Below are positions 50,374 through 60,644 of a stretch of 64,000 bases of DNA, one piece after another. The DNA is from Aureispira sp. CCB-QB1. GTDB lineage: Bacteria; Bacteroidota; Bacteroidia; Chitinophagales; Saprospiraceae. The notes under the pieces were generated by a model that saw only the letters and a program-made list of their open reading frames with translations, did no database searches and had not been told where the DNA came from. Made by a program: the position numbers and the translations under genes. The first letter of the stretch is position 1; every line of letters begins with the position of its first letter. The stretch is taken from positions 124,001 to 188,000 of the forward strand of contig NZ_JHBV01000014.1 of assembly GCF_000724545.1 (NCBI RefSeq), in the 5' to 3' direction.

Positions 50374-53300
50374 ATGCAAATCAAAAATATCCAACAATTT
50401 CGTACAAACTGGCGCAATGCCCAAGGTTATGACATGCCTAACTGGGATGAAAATTTTATAGGGAGTGGTCATAATGAGAATAGTGGTTTTTATAAAATGG
50501 TCAATGGTATTGTTGAGAACATTAAAGCTGATTTAACGCCTAAGTTGCAAAATGCACAAGACGAGCAAGCGATTTATGAGTTTTTACAAAATGCAGCAGA
50601 TAGCCAATCGACGGAGTGTGCCGTTATTTATGATGAAACCTTTTTTATGGTGTTGAATAATGGACGTGCTTTTTCTGAAAAAGATTTGAAGGCTTTATTG
50701 AATTCTTTTCAAGGGACAAAAGCTGATAAAACAAAAGTAGAAAATTGTGGAAAAATTGGACGCTATGGTATTGGTTTTAAGTTAGCTTATCGGTTGATGG
50801 GGAAATCAGATGGTGCGGAAGAATTGCTGCGAGACTTGGCTGGCCCCTTGTTGTTTAGTTGGTACAACAACAAGCAGTTTGCAGATTTGATGAATTATGA
50901 TGGAGGTAGTTTGAACTTAGAAAATTCGATTGAGGCTGATACCGCTCCTTGGTTGTTAAAAATTATTTTGGCTTGTTTTCCTACTTCTCCAGAAGAATCG
51001 GTAAAGAATTTAGATTACAAAGATCAAGTTTTGTTTAACCAAGAGGAGTTGGGTGACTTAGTAGCTTTTTTAAATAAAAATAAAGAATTGTTGCAACAAT
51101 TCTCTTTGGAACAAGGCTCTCTATTTTTCTTGCGATTTGGCCCTAAAAAACATGAAAAACTAAAAGAATCGTTACTCAACATTACTTCGGGGATTGGTTA
51201 TGCTATGAATAATCTTAAAACCTTGGAAAAGGTAGCCTTGCAAGAAGATATCATAGAGAAGTTTGAAACTAAGTTTGAACGTTATTCTATTCTACCTGGT
51301 ACAGAAGATTTTAAAAATATAGATCCTGAATTTCCAACTTGTCCGATTGAAATTTCATTGGGCTTTCCTGCTAGTTTGGAGCAAATGCAGGCTCTAAAAG
51401 AAGCGCCTAGTTTATATCAGTTTTTCCCAATGCGAAACGAGCGTCATGGAATGGCTTATTTTGTGCACAGTTCTTCTTTTGCCAAAATTACAGATAGAAC
51501 CCGTTTAGATGATCAAGGCGAAGCGAATATTGAAACCTTTAAGTATATTGCCAAGTCGTTGAAACGTAACTTGGATAAATATAAACAAGAGAATTTAGAG
51601 ACTTATTGCCATATTTATAAGGCTTTGTTGTTGACAGACCGTTCTACAGAATACGATGCAGAATTGATTAATAAACATTTGTACGATCCATTGTTGGAGT
51701 ATATACAAATGAATATTCCAACTAATAAAGGTAATTTTTACCTCAAAGATTTAATCATTGCAAAAGGAACAGCATTGCCCATTGAGCCTATGAGTTTGGG
51801 AATTGGGAGAGAGTGGTTGTATTGGACGGATATAAAGGAAGAAAATGATATTTTGCGCTCCGCAGCCAACAATGCTAAACTAGGTTTAAAGCGTTGGGGA
51901 ATAAAGGAGTTAATCATGGAAGCTAATTTAAGTTTGCTGAATAACTTTATTGCACAACTATCGCCAGAAGATTACCAAGTTTTTGTGGCAGAGTTAAAAC
52001 GGGTTGACTTTGATGAGGCATTTTTAGAGAAGTTTGGAAATATTAAGTGTTTCAAATTTACAAGTACAACAGGTGCTGCTCATTTTTATGCTATTGATGA
52101 TTTGCAAGGGCAAGAAGATATTTTCTTGATGAGTGAGCATATCTTGCCTATTCGAGATTCCATCAAAGGGTTAGGGTTCTCGGTATTGGAATTTAATATT
52201 TTAGATTACGCTGTAATTCTACAGCAACTAGAGTCTCAGTTAGATTATTTGACCAACGATGAGGCTTTGTTTAAAAAAATAACTGCACGTACTAACAATG
52301 CAACGCTTTCAGTTGAACAAAAACACAACTTATATAGCTTTTTGATGAGCTTAGATGGGGTAAAAAAAGAAGCGTTAAGAGGGGTGCATTTATTTTATAA
52401 CAAAGAGGGACTCCCTGCTCCTTTGTATGGCTTATTGCCCGCCGATGCCAATGTTGAGTATTGGTTAGAGAATTTTAAAATAGCAGAAGAGGAGGATTCA
52501 GAAGTACTAGCAGAGCAATACATTTCTAAAAAAAATCAGTGGGAACTATACACTCATATTATTGTTCCTTTTTGGGAAGAGTTAGTTAAAGGAATTGATG
52601 GTGAGGATGAAGAAAGTTTGGTGGCATTTTATACAAGCGTTGCCAATTATTTTAAGTTAAAGTCGAATCAGCCCAAACTAGACGAAGCCAACTATATTTA
52701 TACCAACTCAGAGCATGGATTTTGTACTGCTCAAACTGTGTTTTATCATCGCTGCTTAGGGCAAATAGAGGTTGATTACCCCGCTTTGCGTTCGGCAGTA
52801 TCCAAAGTGTTGAACCTTGTTTTACCACACCCTAGTATTTTACCCTTTCTAGAAGCTGATCCATTTAGAACAAGCCCTACCACAGCTAGTAAGGAATGGA
52901 AAAAAGGGCTAAATGGATTAATTGAACGTTGTAAAACAACGGACTTAAATCCTGAGGAAAAGAAAGCTTTCTTTGTACTATTAACAGGCATTCTGTCAGC
53001 CAAAGAACTAGCTCGGATTGAACTGTTTCGTAATCAAAAAGGGGAACACATGGTGTTGTCTAAACTGATTGCTTCTACAAAGTCTGTTGAAAATTGGTTG
53101 AATGATTATCGTATTGATGAAAAAGAAGACGATGTCTTGTTGCAAAATTATCTGGCGAAAGAAACGGATATTTATAACAACATTCTTGTTGCAGAATGGA
53201 AGGCGGTAACCACACATAATAGTATAGCGGCTAATATCAAATCTTTTTATCAAGGAGTGCTAAAATATGCAAGCTTAGCCAAGTCACCTAAACCATTGAT

Positions 53301-56010
53301 TACGAGCAAGTATATTTTTGTAGATACTAGTATAGGTTTTGTTGGAAGTGGTCAAATTTTCTTTCACAATCAGATGATTGAAACAGAAAAATACGGTCCG
53401 CTAAGAACAGCGATTAATACACTAACGGATTGTTATACACCACATCCCGATGTATTGCCTTTCTTGATAGAAGGGGTGTTCAAAACTAGAAATAGTATTT
53501 TGTCTAAATCGATTGCCAAGGATGTTGTGGTTTTGGAAAAAGGCGAAGCAGCTAGTTTGGTTCATTTCTTTGAAAAAACAAAAGAGGACTTATTTACTTT
53601 CTTATATCTAACAGAGAGTCCAGAAAATTCGAGGGAGTGTGAAGTTGGAAAGCGGGCTAGAAATATTCCTTATGCGGTAGAAAAAGGACAACAAGGTTTG
53701 GCGGAAAAAATTAATGCTATTTTTGGCGATACTTATAAATTGGTGCCTGCCAAAATTTACCAGCCAGATTATAGAAACAAAGGCTTATTAAGAGGAAGTC
53801 AGTTATTTAATGCGATTTCTAAGTCTAAAGAAGTATCCCCTGAACTACTTTCGGCATTGATTGTAGAGAGTGGCAATGCCGACGTACAAGAACAAGTATT
53901 CAGCAAAATTGATAAAATTGTTCTCAAAGAGGGACAAACATATAATAAAGATTCTTTTGAGCACCAAACGTTACAAATATTCAGAAACAAAGAGGCAGAT
54001 CATTCTAAAGTTCGATCTAAAATTTATATCGAAAATTTAGAAGGAGAATTGTTTAAGTTGAATGATATTGGGTTTGATGATGCGATTACCATTTCTATTG
54101 AACGAAGCGGTAAGTTTAATTTGAAATTATCAGAAGTACTGCCTCGTTTTAAGGTCATTCAAGCATTGTTACAGAACATAGCGAATCAGTTTGTCGATTA
54201 TGAGGCCCCCACGGTATTACAACGCCGTTGTTTTGAAGGGGAAGAGAAACTGGTCAAAGATATTTTTGATGAACTAAAAGCAAATCATCCCGTTTTGGAA
54301 AATGCTTATCAACTAGCTTTTGCATTGTTGTATGCGAAGGATAATGATAATAGCAAAATTATCAAATCGTTTTTGCTGCATACACAAGCTGCTGAACCCA
54401 TAGAAATCAGTACGTTTGATGCGTTTCATTTGAATAACAACTCTTTTATTGATTCAAGTGCTATTTTGAATTCCCAATACTATGCGGGAGTTGATGAGTT
54501 GCTTCGTATACAAGAGAAAGAAACAGCATTTAGTTTTGGGTCTCAAAATTTGGTTTATGGTCCTTATATAGATAAAAATACCTTCTATTGTGCGCCGATT
54601 AGAACGTTGGAAGAGAAAGAAAAACCAGAGCAATTGCAATCTGAACTATTAAATTTCTTGTACGAAATTTGGTCAGAAATTCCTGATTTGGAACGTCCTA
54701 CTCAGTTGGAACTTAAAACAAATACAGAGAATAGCTTGGGTGGTTTATTACCTGCGGAGCTGGTTTATCCTGAGGAATATGCTTTGGTAAAAGAGCGTTT
54801 CCCTGATTGGTTGATGAATTGGGTCGGAGAAGAAGAAGAGTTAGTGGAAGAACGTACGATTCAGCCTGATTATGAGGAACCAATTCCAGTGGACGGAGAG
54901 GAAGTAGAGGAATTTGTTCCCCCTTCGCCCAAAGTTGTTCTAATTCCTAGAGGCAAGTTATCGTTGTTAAATGCTATAGGGGTCAATACAGAGCGTTCTA
55001 CGCTAGTAGGGGTACGCCAATATTTTCATACAAATATTGGAGAGCCTGTTTCACAAAAACAACTGAATGATTTACGAAATTCAGAACAAGACTATTTATT
55101 GCAAACCATCCTTTGGCTTCAGTCTGAAGGAACGGTATTTACCTCCGAAGATGAGCGTTTGTATTGGTTGAGAAAATTATACAATACACTACCTAAATTG
55201 ACTCAAAATACACCTTTACCTTATATTATTAAGGTAGGAGGAATAGAGGAAGAACCAACCTTTGAGTACAAAGTCGATAATCATGCGGATCAAGAGTTGT
55301 ATTACTTTGACCAAAAACAACAGAAACAACTTTTTGAAAAATTTGAAATTAGTATTGCTCATGTATTCGACTGTTTGACAGCAGCAGGGCAATATTTGAC
55401 AAATTTGGATATCAAAGGGATTGAGTTTAAAACAACCAAAGTGGAGAACAAATTGGATCTTGAACGATTAGAAGCCAATAGCCAAGAATGGGGGGCAGAT
55501 CACTATATGAAATGGCGAGAAGATGCTGAATATAGCATTTATTTGTATGATGGAAAAATGCCTTATGTGGTTTACTTCTTAGATCAAGTCGTAAAAGAGT
55601 ATGAACATGAAAATGCTGTTTTGTGCAATAAAATTGCTTACGTGAATAGTAATTCAACCAATATTGAGGAAGATTTATTTAGTATCACGAAGTACAATAC
55701 TTTGACAGAAGCACATTTATTGGGCTTACTGCGCTTCAAAAATGAAGATAAAAAAGAAACAAGTGCTCATAAGGTCATTGAACGAGTGGTAGAAACAGTT
55801 GTGGTGGAAGAAAAGTTGGCAGAGAATGAGGAAGCAATTGAAAACCCTTCTGTAGAGGATATTCAAGTGTACAAAGATCAAAATGTCAAAGGGAAACTCA
55901 AGCTGGCATTTGACATTAGTGAATTGCCTGCTGAAATGTTAGAAGAGTTACTACAATATGCTAAGTCATCGAAAATGATTATTGAGAAGAAGGAAGTCGA
56001 TAAAGGTTGA
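50374..56010 (+). CDS. Giant sacsin-like GHKL ATPase protein
   Basis: 1878 residues. The N-terminal domain is a Bergerat-fold ATPase of sacsin type: EFLQNAADS (about residues 68-76, the E-x3-N-x2-D box binding Mg-ATP), VLNNGRAFSEKDL (about 93-105) and IGRYGIGFK (about 128-136). A sacsin-repeat-like part continues to about 350 (FPMRNERHGMAYFVHSS, TDRTRLDD). Residues about 650-1075 hold two tandem units of about 212 residues (VEYWLENFKIAEEED versus VENWLNDYRIDEKED, and HPSILPFLEADPF versus HPDVLPFLIEGVF). The C-terminal third is acidic (EEEELVEER) and ends with a helical segment. There is no signal peptide. Large proteins of this type occur in defence loci and as chaperone-like factors; neither role is proven. 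The gene is alone on its strand. Confidence 0.75.
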   Translation: MQIKNIQQFRTNWRNAQGYDMPNWDENFIGSGHNENSGFYKMVNGIVENIKADLTPKLQNAQDEQAIYEFLQNAADSQSTECAVIYDETFFMVLNNGRAFSEKDLKALLNSFQGTKADKTKVENCGKIGRYGIGFKLAYRLMGKSDGAEELLRDLAGPLLFSWYNNKQFADLMNYDGGSLNLENSIEADTAPWLLKIILACFPTSPEESVKNLDYKDQVLFNQEELGDLVAFLNKNKELLQQFSLEQGSLFFLRFGPKKHEKLKESLLNITSGIGYAMNNLKTLEKVALQEDIIEKFETKFERYSILPGTEDFKNIDPEFPTCPIEISLGFPASLEQMQALKEAPSLYQFFPMRNERHGMAYFVHSSSFAKITDRTRLDDQGEANIETFKYIAKSLKRNLDKYKQENLETYCHIYKALLLTDRSTEYDAELINKHLYDPLLEYIQMNIPTNKGNFYLKDLIIAKGTALPIEPMSLGIGREWLYWTDIKEENDILRSAANNAKLGLKRWGIKELIMEANLSLLNNFIAQLSPEDYQVFVAELKRVDFDEAFLEKFGNIKCFKFTSTTGAAHFYAIDDLQGQEDIFLMSEHILPIRDSIKGLGFSVLEFNILDYAVILQQLESQLDYLTNDEALFKKITARTNNATLSVEQKHNLYSFLMSLDGVKKEALRGVHLFYNKEGLPAPLYGLLPADANVEYWLENFKIAEEEDSEVLAEQYISKKNQWELYTHIIVPFWEELVKGIDGEDEESLVAFYTSVANYFKLKSNQPKLDEANYIYTNSEHGFCTAQTVFYHRCLGQIEVDYPALRSAVSKVLNLVLPHPSILPFLEADPFRTSPTTASKEWKKGLNGLIERCKTTDLNPEEKKAFFVLLTGILSAKELARIELFRNQKGEHMVLSKLIASTKSVENWLNDYRIDEKEDDVLLQNYLAKETDIYNNILVAEWKAVTTHNSIAANIKSFYQGVLKYASLAKSPKPLITSKYIFVDTSIGFVGSGQIFFHNQMIETEKYGPLRTAINTLTDCYTPHPDVLPFLIEGVFKTRNSILSKSIAKDVVVLEKGEAASLVHFFEKTKEDLFTFLYLTESPENSRECEVGKRARNIPYAVEKGQQGLAEKINAIFGDTYKLVPAKIYQPDYRNKGLLRGSQLFNAISKSKEVSPELLSALIVESGNADVQEQVFSKIDKIVLKEGQTYNKDSFEHQTLQIFRNKEADHSKVRSKIYIENLEGELFKLNDIGFDDAITISIERSGKFNLKLSEVLPRFKVIQALLQNIANQFVDYEAPTVLQRRCFEGEEKLVKDIFDELKANHPVLENAYQLAFALLYAKDNDNSKIIKSFLLHTQAAEPIEISTFDAFHLNNNSFIDSSAILNSQYYAGVDELLRIQEKETAFSFGSQNLVYGPYIDKNTFYCAPIRTLEEKEKPEQLQSELLNFLYEIWSEIPDLERPTQLELKTNTENSLGGLLPAELVYPEEYALVKERFPDWLMNWVGEEEELVEERTIQPDYEEPIPVDGEEVEEFVPPSPKVVLIPRGKLSLLNAIGVNTERSTLVGVRQYFHTNIGEPVSQKQLNDLRNSEQDYLLQTILWLQSEGTVFTSEDERLYWLRKLYNTLPKLTQNTPLPYIIKVGGIEEEPTFEYKVDNHADQELYYFDQKQQKQLFEKFEISIAHVFDCLTAAGQYLTNLDIKGIEFKTTKVENKLDLERLEANSQEWGADHYMKWREDAEYSIYLYDGKMPYVVYFLDQVVKEYEHENAVLCNKIAYVNSNSTNIEEDLFSITKYNTLTEAHLLGLLRFKNEDKKETSAHKVIERVVETVVVEEKLAENEEAIENPSVEDIQVYKDQNVKGKLKLAFDISELPAEMLEELLQYAKSSKMIIEKKEVDKG

Positions 56011-56178
56011 TGAACGACATATCCTAAATATTTCATAAAAAATAAAAATGGTATAATTCTTTTACTTTTAATCATCATATTGCGCCTGAAAAACAATTCT
56101 TAGATGGAAATAATTTTTATCAACAATAGTTTGTGCAAAAATTGTACAGACGATTATTAACTAAATTTAAACTAAACA

Positions 56179-56778
56179 ATGAAAAACCTATTTGTATTTT
56201 TAATGCTTACCGTAGTTAGTGTTGGTTTTTTTTCTTGTGAAAAAGATACTACTACTACTACTAACAACACTCCTAATGATTATTATATTACATTTGATTT
56301 TGATGGAACACCTGTAGAGTATCGATCAACCAGCTACCAATGCAACTCCTCTCAAAGTAGTATAATTTCTGTAAGTGGAGGTATATTGAAACCTAACTTA
56401 TCTAATTTTTCAAAAACGGAGAGTATCTATGTTAATGTTAATATGGATGAAGACTCAGTTACATACAATGAGCTAAATAGTTTGGTAGGTCAAAATTTGG
56501 AAGTGTGTTATTCTTCATCAGCCATTTGTAATGCACCTATTCATATTGGTTTGGATTATAACGATGGTACTACAGATTGGAGAACAGATAAGAACAACAA
56601 TATTTTTCCCGCTAATTATCTTAAAATTACTTCTGTAGAACGTTCTTCAGTAGTAGCTTTAGGTTATGGTGATTTAGTAATCGTAGAAGGAGAGTTTAAC
56701 CTTGTTTTGGATGGTGATGGAATGGTTAAGAATGCCTCTAATGGTAAATTTCGTTTGTTGTTTCCCGAATTTAAATAA
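56179..56778 (+). CDS. Hypothetical lipoprotein
   Basis: 199 residues. A lipoprotein signal (KNLFVFLMLTVVSVGFFSC) with Cys20 is followed by a Thr/Asn linker and a beta-rich domain (YITFDFDGTPVEYRSTSY, ENLEV-like strands, VIVEGEFNLVLDG, NGKFRLLFP). A small Bacteroidota outer-membrane lipoprotein of unknown family, with four cysteines in the mature part that could form disulfides. It has its own terminator. It is 168 bases after the giant ATPase gene; co-transcription is possible but not evident. Confidence 0.65.
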   Translation: MKNLFVFLMLTVVSVGFFSCEKDTTTTTNNTPNDYYITFDFDGTPVEYRSTSYQCNSSQSSIISVSGGILKPNLSNFSKTESIYVNVNMDEDSVTYNELNSLVGQNLEVCYSSSAICNAPIHIGLDYNDGTTDWRTDKNNNIFPANYLKITSVERSSVVALGYGDLVIVEGEFNLVLDGDGMVKNASNGKFRLLFPEFK

Positions 56779-56810
56779 ATTGGAATACTCATAACTCAAT
56801 ATTAATGCAC

Positions 56811-56849
56811 AAAAAAGCAGTTAAAAGGTATAAACTTAGCTGCTTTTTT
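56811..56849 (+). terminator. Terminator of lipoprotein gene
   Basis: AAAAAAGCAG and CTGCTTTTTT form a 10-pair stem with extra TTAA pairing and end in a T run, 33 bases after the stop. Confidence 0.75.
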
Positions 56850-56858
56850 GTATCTAAT

Positions 56859-57038
56859 AAGTAAGAGGTCAGAAAAAATAAGAACAAAAAATGGGATTAT
56901 TTTTTTGCTAATCCAAGAAGAAAAAGGAAGGCTTAGCGAGCTAAGACAAGTTTTTCTGATGAAGAGTAGCGCAAAAAGAAGGCTGTTTTAGCTGCGCTGC
57001 TACTGCGTGGTACTTGTTATTTTTTTGAACGATTACTT
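56859..57038. repeat. R1d MITE-like repeat (180 bases)
   Basis: The ends are AAGTAAGAGGTCAGAAAAAA and ATTTTTTTGAACGATTACTT. The central block (GAAGAGTAGCGCAAAAAGAA) is shared with R1b. M1 sits at 56991-57010 with TA on both sides, a different place from that in R1b, so M1 entered the two copies separately. Confidence 0.75.
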
Positions 57039-57105
57039 AATATTCAAAAATAAGGCAAATAAAAGGAAGCCAAGTCTATATGCCCTAAGAATGTAAACAC
57101 CATTA

Positions 57106-57747
57106 CTATGACAATATTTGCTTTTTCTTAGCTATAAAAATAATATGTTGTTGTTGTGTTCCTCCTTTTGGGTAATCTAGGGAGCTAATTTGGAGTATCT
57201 CAAAATGAAACTGTTTTAAAGCTGCTTTTATTTGGGAAGAAGAATGATAATAGACAAAAACTTGATCTCCAGAGCTTCCTTGTTCGTATCTAGAGTCGTT
57301 ATAGTTCCCTTCTATAAAACTTAGGTATAATAAACCATTAGAGGAGAGTAAATTAAAGCTATCTTGTAGCAACTTTAAACAGTCGTCTTTAGACAAATAG
57401 GGGAGACAAAAACCACAACATATCCCATCAAATTTTTCGTTTAAGGTATGAATATTACGAGCATCCATTTCTAATAACTTTGCTTTAGGAACATTTTTCT
57501 TAGCGAGTGCAAGCATATTAGGGGCAATGTCAATGGCTGTAAGCTGAAAATTAGGTCGTTGTTGGATGAGGTATCGTGTTATATTCCCAGGACCACAACC
57601 AATTTCTAAAATCTTTGCGGCTGTCGTTGGAATTGCTTTGCAAAAAGCAGCGTAAGAGTCATTGTAAAGCGTGCTATCCATGAACTTTTCTTGGTATAAA
57701 TCGGCTATCTTATTCCAAGTTTGAAATGTAATTTTGTATTTGTCCAT
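57106..57747 (-). CDS. Class I SAM-dependent methyltransferase
   Basis: 213 residues. Motif I ILEIGCGPGNITRYL (about residues 46-60) binds S-adenosylmethionine. LTAIDIAPNMLALAKK is motif post-I with the ribose-binding Asp, MDARNIHTL follows, and DGICCGFCLPYLS is motif II. The C-terminal half carries a less conserved substrate region (GTQQQHIIFIAKK end). It acts in the cytoplasm on a small molecule or protein; the substrate is unknown. It is 32 bases downstream of the TPR protein gene on the same strand, so it could share its transcript. Confidence 0.88.
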   Translation of the reverse strand: MDKYKITFQTWNKIADLYQEKFMDSTLYNDSYAAFCKAIPTTAAKILEIGCGPGNITRYLIQQRPNFQLTAIDIAPNMLALAKKNVPKAKLLEMDARNIHTLNEKFDGICCGFCLPYLSKDDCLKLLQDSFNLLSSNGLLYLSFIEGNYNDSRYEQGSSGDQVFVYYHSSSQIKAALKQFHFEILQISSLDYPKGGTQQQHIIFIAKKKQILS

Positions 57748-57779
57748 TTGGCTTAAGTAGAGATTTTTTGCGTGAAAAA

Positions 57780-58811
57780 TTACTTTTTTCTTTGGTTGAA
57801 GACGGTATAACTGAAAAAAGCAACTAAAAGAAGTAAAGCAATACTTGCTTGCAATGTGAGCAAAGAAAAAGAGTCGAAATAATCCTCAGGAGGATTTTCT
57901 TTGGCAGGTAACTGCCTAGATAAAGAATTATTGGCTGGATGAAATTTTGCTTCGAAAATAGACTCGTCAAATTCGTATTTTCTAAAATGAGGCATTAATC
58001 GTGTTAATGCTTCGGTTATGTTCAGTTGATTTTTAGGGTCATAATGTAGGGCAATTTTATAAGCAACAAAGGCATCTTTAATAGATAAATTGATCGCAAA
58101 ATGATATCCTAGTTCCTTCATGATATTGGCAACCAAAAGATTGGGACTAGATACATAGGGAATATGAGTTTTCATAACATTTCCGATAGACCACAGGGTA
58201 TCCAATTGATTTTTGTAATTGGTATAACGAAGGAGTTGTAGGCTATCCCTTTGTTGTTCAGTATAACTTTGAGTAGAATTATTTTGATAAAAGGAGGTGT
58301 CCCAGTTCAAATTTAAAACGTGATGATGTAGTAACCAGTTGGGGTCTTGTTGAATAGATCGTTTGGCTGCGATAATTTTTAATTGTACCCATTCGGTTTT
58401 AGGAGGATCATGAGGCGACTGTGTAAAAGCTTTTAATAAATAGTGTTCCGCAGAATCTAAATTGCCATTTAATTCATGTACAACTCCTAAGTTAGAAGTA
58501 ATATTATATTCTTCAGAGTGTTGTTCGTGTAGCCATTGAAAGACATTTAATGCCTTGTTATTCTCTCCTAAATGGGTGAGATAAATTCCTGCATCTGATA
58601 GTTCTTGAAACGCATAATTAGCAGGTTGATCAAAATCAAAATCGGCAACAAATTCTTTGGCAAAAGCAGTGTCAAAGGTATAGGCAATGTCGGGAATGTT
58701 ACTAGACCGTTTTTTAACGTCCGTTTCTTTTTTGTGGTATAAATTAGGATGAAGCGATAAAGCGAATGTACTACTAAAGCCCCAAATGAATGTAAAAAGT
58801 AGCGTTCTCAT
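57780..58811 (-). CDS. TPR protein with C-terminal membrane anchor
   Basis: 343 residues from the preferred start MRTLLFTFIWGFSSTFALS, which gives a signal peptide (17 further codons upstream are open). Helical TPR-like units follow: GENNKALNVFQWLHEQHSEE, LNGNLDSAEHYLLKAFTQ and KDAFVAYKIALHYDPKNQ. One transmembrane helix (LTLQASIALLLLVAFFSYTV) close to the C-terminus leaves a short basic tail inside. It is probably a periplasmic scaffold fixed in the inner membrane. Partner unknown; neighbours are a LysM protein and a methyltransferase on the same strand. Confidence 0.65.
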   Translation of the reverse strand: MRTLLFTFIWGFSSTFALSLHPNLYHKKETDVKKRSSNIPDIAYTFDTAFAKEFVADFDFDQPANYAFQELSDAGIYLTHLGENNKALNVFQWLHEQHSEEYNITSNLGVVHELNGNLDSAEHYLLKAFTQSPHDPPKTEWVQLKIIAAKRSIQQDPNWLLHHHVLNLNWDTSFYQNNSTQSYTEQQRDSLQLLRYTNYKNQLDTLWSIGNVMKTHIPYVSSPNLLVANIMKELGYHFAINLSIKDAFVAYKIALHYDPKNQLNITEALTRLMPHFRKYEFDESIFEAKFHPANNSLSRQLPAKENPPEDYFDSFSLLTLQASIALLLLVAFFSYTVFNQRKK

Positions 58812-58923
58812 TGTAATCAACTTGGAAAGGTTATGACTCTTTACCAAGATACAAAAAAGCAAAGGAATTTATTTGAAAAATGCTGATTTAGAACGCTTTA
58901 AAGGATGAATTTTAACATATTAG

Positions 58924-60228
58924 CTAATAGTCTAGCTCTTGTCGACGTTTTAAATTACTAAAAGCACGCGTTTTTTTTCCATTTCTATATTCTTGAGAAT
59001 CAATCAAACTAGGGACAGCATCTGTTTTTAGTTGCAAAATTAAAATGGTTGAATCGGTCTGGACAACTTGATTGTTTTTAAATAACTTAACAACTTCTGT
59101 TTGTTGAATAATGGAAGGAGTTAGAAGGGTGGAGAATGTATTAATTTCTTTTTCTTCTGTTCTTTTATACATTGCTAGAGGAAATGGATCAGCGCAACAG
59201 GCAAAACTTCCCTTGGGTAAATAAGCAGCATTCCCATAAGTATCTTTTACCAAAAAGATGGGAAGTATTTTAAAAGACTTCTGAATCGAATCTACTTCTA
59301 TTAGTGTCATAAAATCGTAGGTATAGCCATTCTGCATGTCCAATAAAGCCTGTTCTTCTAATGTCAAGTAGCGCGTTTGCTGCTTGTCGAGACTCTTGGC
59401 AAAAGACTTTTCTATAGAATAAAAATAGCGGTCTTTTTGTTCCTTGTTGGGAGCATAATCTTTGGAGTTTTGAAAAAAAGCAGCATACTCTACAGGACTT
59501 AGTTTATAATAATTAGAAAAACCTGTTTTAATACTAGGGAAAATGTGTAATTCTTTGCGATTATGATACGGAAAACGCCATTGATTCGCATCAATATCAT
59601 AAGCTGCTTTGGTGCCTTGGGGATCTCCATTGATGGGTGGGGTAGTCGTTGTTCTTGAGGTTGTTTCAGAAGTAGTTGCTGTTTGATACTCTTTGGGAAT
59701 GGCTAAGCGTTCGCCCTTGCGGATAATATTGTTCTTTTTGTGGTTAATTTGTTTGACATCCTCAACTTCAACACCATAGATTTGGCAAATCCCCCAAAGA
59801 CTTTTATCTGTTTCAGAAACGATGTGAATAATGTATTTCCCATTTTTAGGAATTTTAAGTTGCTCACCTGCTCGAATAGTGCTGTTTTTCTTGTTGTTGA
59901 GCAACATCAACTCTTCTGTTGTAACTTTGTATTTTAACCCAATTCGGTATAAGTTTTTGTCTTTTTTCTCTACTACATGTATAATATAGTCGGGATCTTT
60001 AGCGATCTGCTTAGGAATTTTTAAGACCTCTCCAACTTGTACTTTGTTGTCGTCTTTTTGATTTAAAATCTTTATTTCTTCAAGTGAGACGCCATGTTTT
60101 TGGCTAATACTCCAAAGCGTTTTGTCTTTTTCAGTAACGGTATAATTGAAATAAGGGGTTAATGCTTGCGCTAATAATAAATTGTGATAGAACAAAAATG
60201 CAAAAATGATAAACGTATATCTAGGCAT
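58924..60228 (-). CDS. Secreted LysM protein with three LysM domains
   Basis: 434 residues. The signal peptide ends at LLAQA. There are three LysM units of about 48 residues: YTVTEKDKTLWSISQKHGVS, IHVVEKKDKNLYRIGLKYK and IHIVSETDKSLWGICQIYG, each ending in GE-x-LKIPK or similar. LysM binds the N-acetylglucosamine backbone of peptidoglycan. A Thr-rich linker (about residues 187-205) leads to a C-terminal domain of about 225 residues I do not recognise; it has a Cys pair (FACCADPF) and no known hydrolase motif. It is likely periplasmic, wall-bound. Confidence 0.85.
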   Translation of the reverse strand: MPRYTFIIFAFLFYHNLLLAQALTPYFNYTVTEKDKTLWSISQKHGVSLEEIKILNQKDDNKVQVGEVLKIPKQIAKDPDYIIHVVEKKDKNLYRIGLKYKVTTEELMLLNNKKNSTIRAGEQLKIPKNGKYIIHIVSETDKSLWGICQIYGVEVEDVKQINHKKNNIIRKGERLAIPKEYQTATTSETTSRTTTTPPINGDPQGTKAAYDIDANQWRFPYHNRKELHIFPSIKTGFSNYYKLSPVEYAAFFQNSKDYAPNKEQKDRYFYSIEKSFAKSLDKQQTRYLTLEEQALLDMQNGYTYDFMTLIEVDSIQKSFKILPIFLVKDTYGNAAYLPKGSFACCADPFPLAMYKRTEEKEINTFSTLLTPSIIQQTEVVKLFKNNQVVQTDSTILILQLKTDAVPSLIDSQEYRNGKKTRAFSNLKRRQELDY

Positions 60229-60644
60229 AACTGGTTAATTTTTTTTGTGTTTTAGACATTGATATTAGGACGAGTCTAAGACACTAAATAGTTAACGGAA
60301 TTACAATGTAGTCGTTGGTAAGTTAGGTTCTATACATCATTGTAGCACTTCTAGAATCCGAAGGCATTTTATTAATTACCAAAAACAAGCCAAAATTAAC
60401 CATGCTCAAAAACGTAAGATTTAAATAACCAAGGCTTTATCTGGTAAAAGGGAATTTATAACTAGAACGAATGATAATTCGTAAATGTTGTTTTAAATAG
60501 TTGGTATGTGTTAATAGAGGGGCGACTTTACTTTCTCGAAAGAAAATAGAGTACCAGTCCAATCAACAAAGTATTATCTAATAAAAACTAGAGTGTGTCG
60601 GTTGATTAGTTAAAGGATTGTCAATACGATTTTAAAAATTGCGG
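60229..60644. other. Intergenic, nothing recognised
   Basis: 416 bases upstream of the LysM gene and behind the DUF3050 gene. A small dyad TTTCTCGAAAGAAA lies near 60533; otherwise no hairpin with a T run, repeat end or gene-like frame was seen. Confidence 0.35.
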
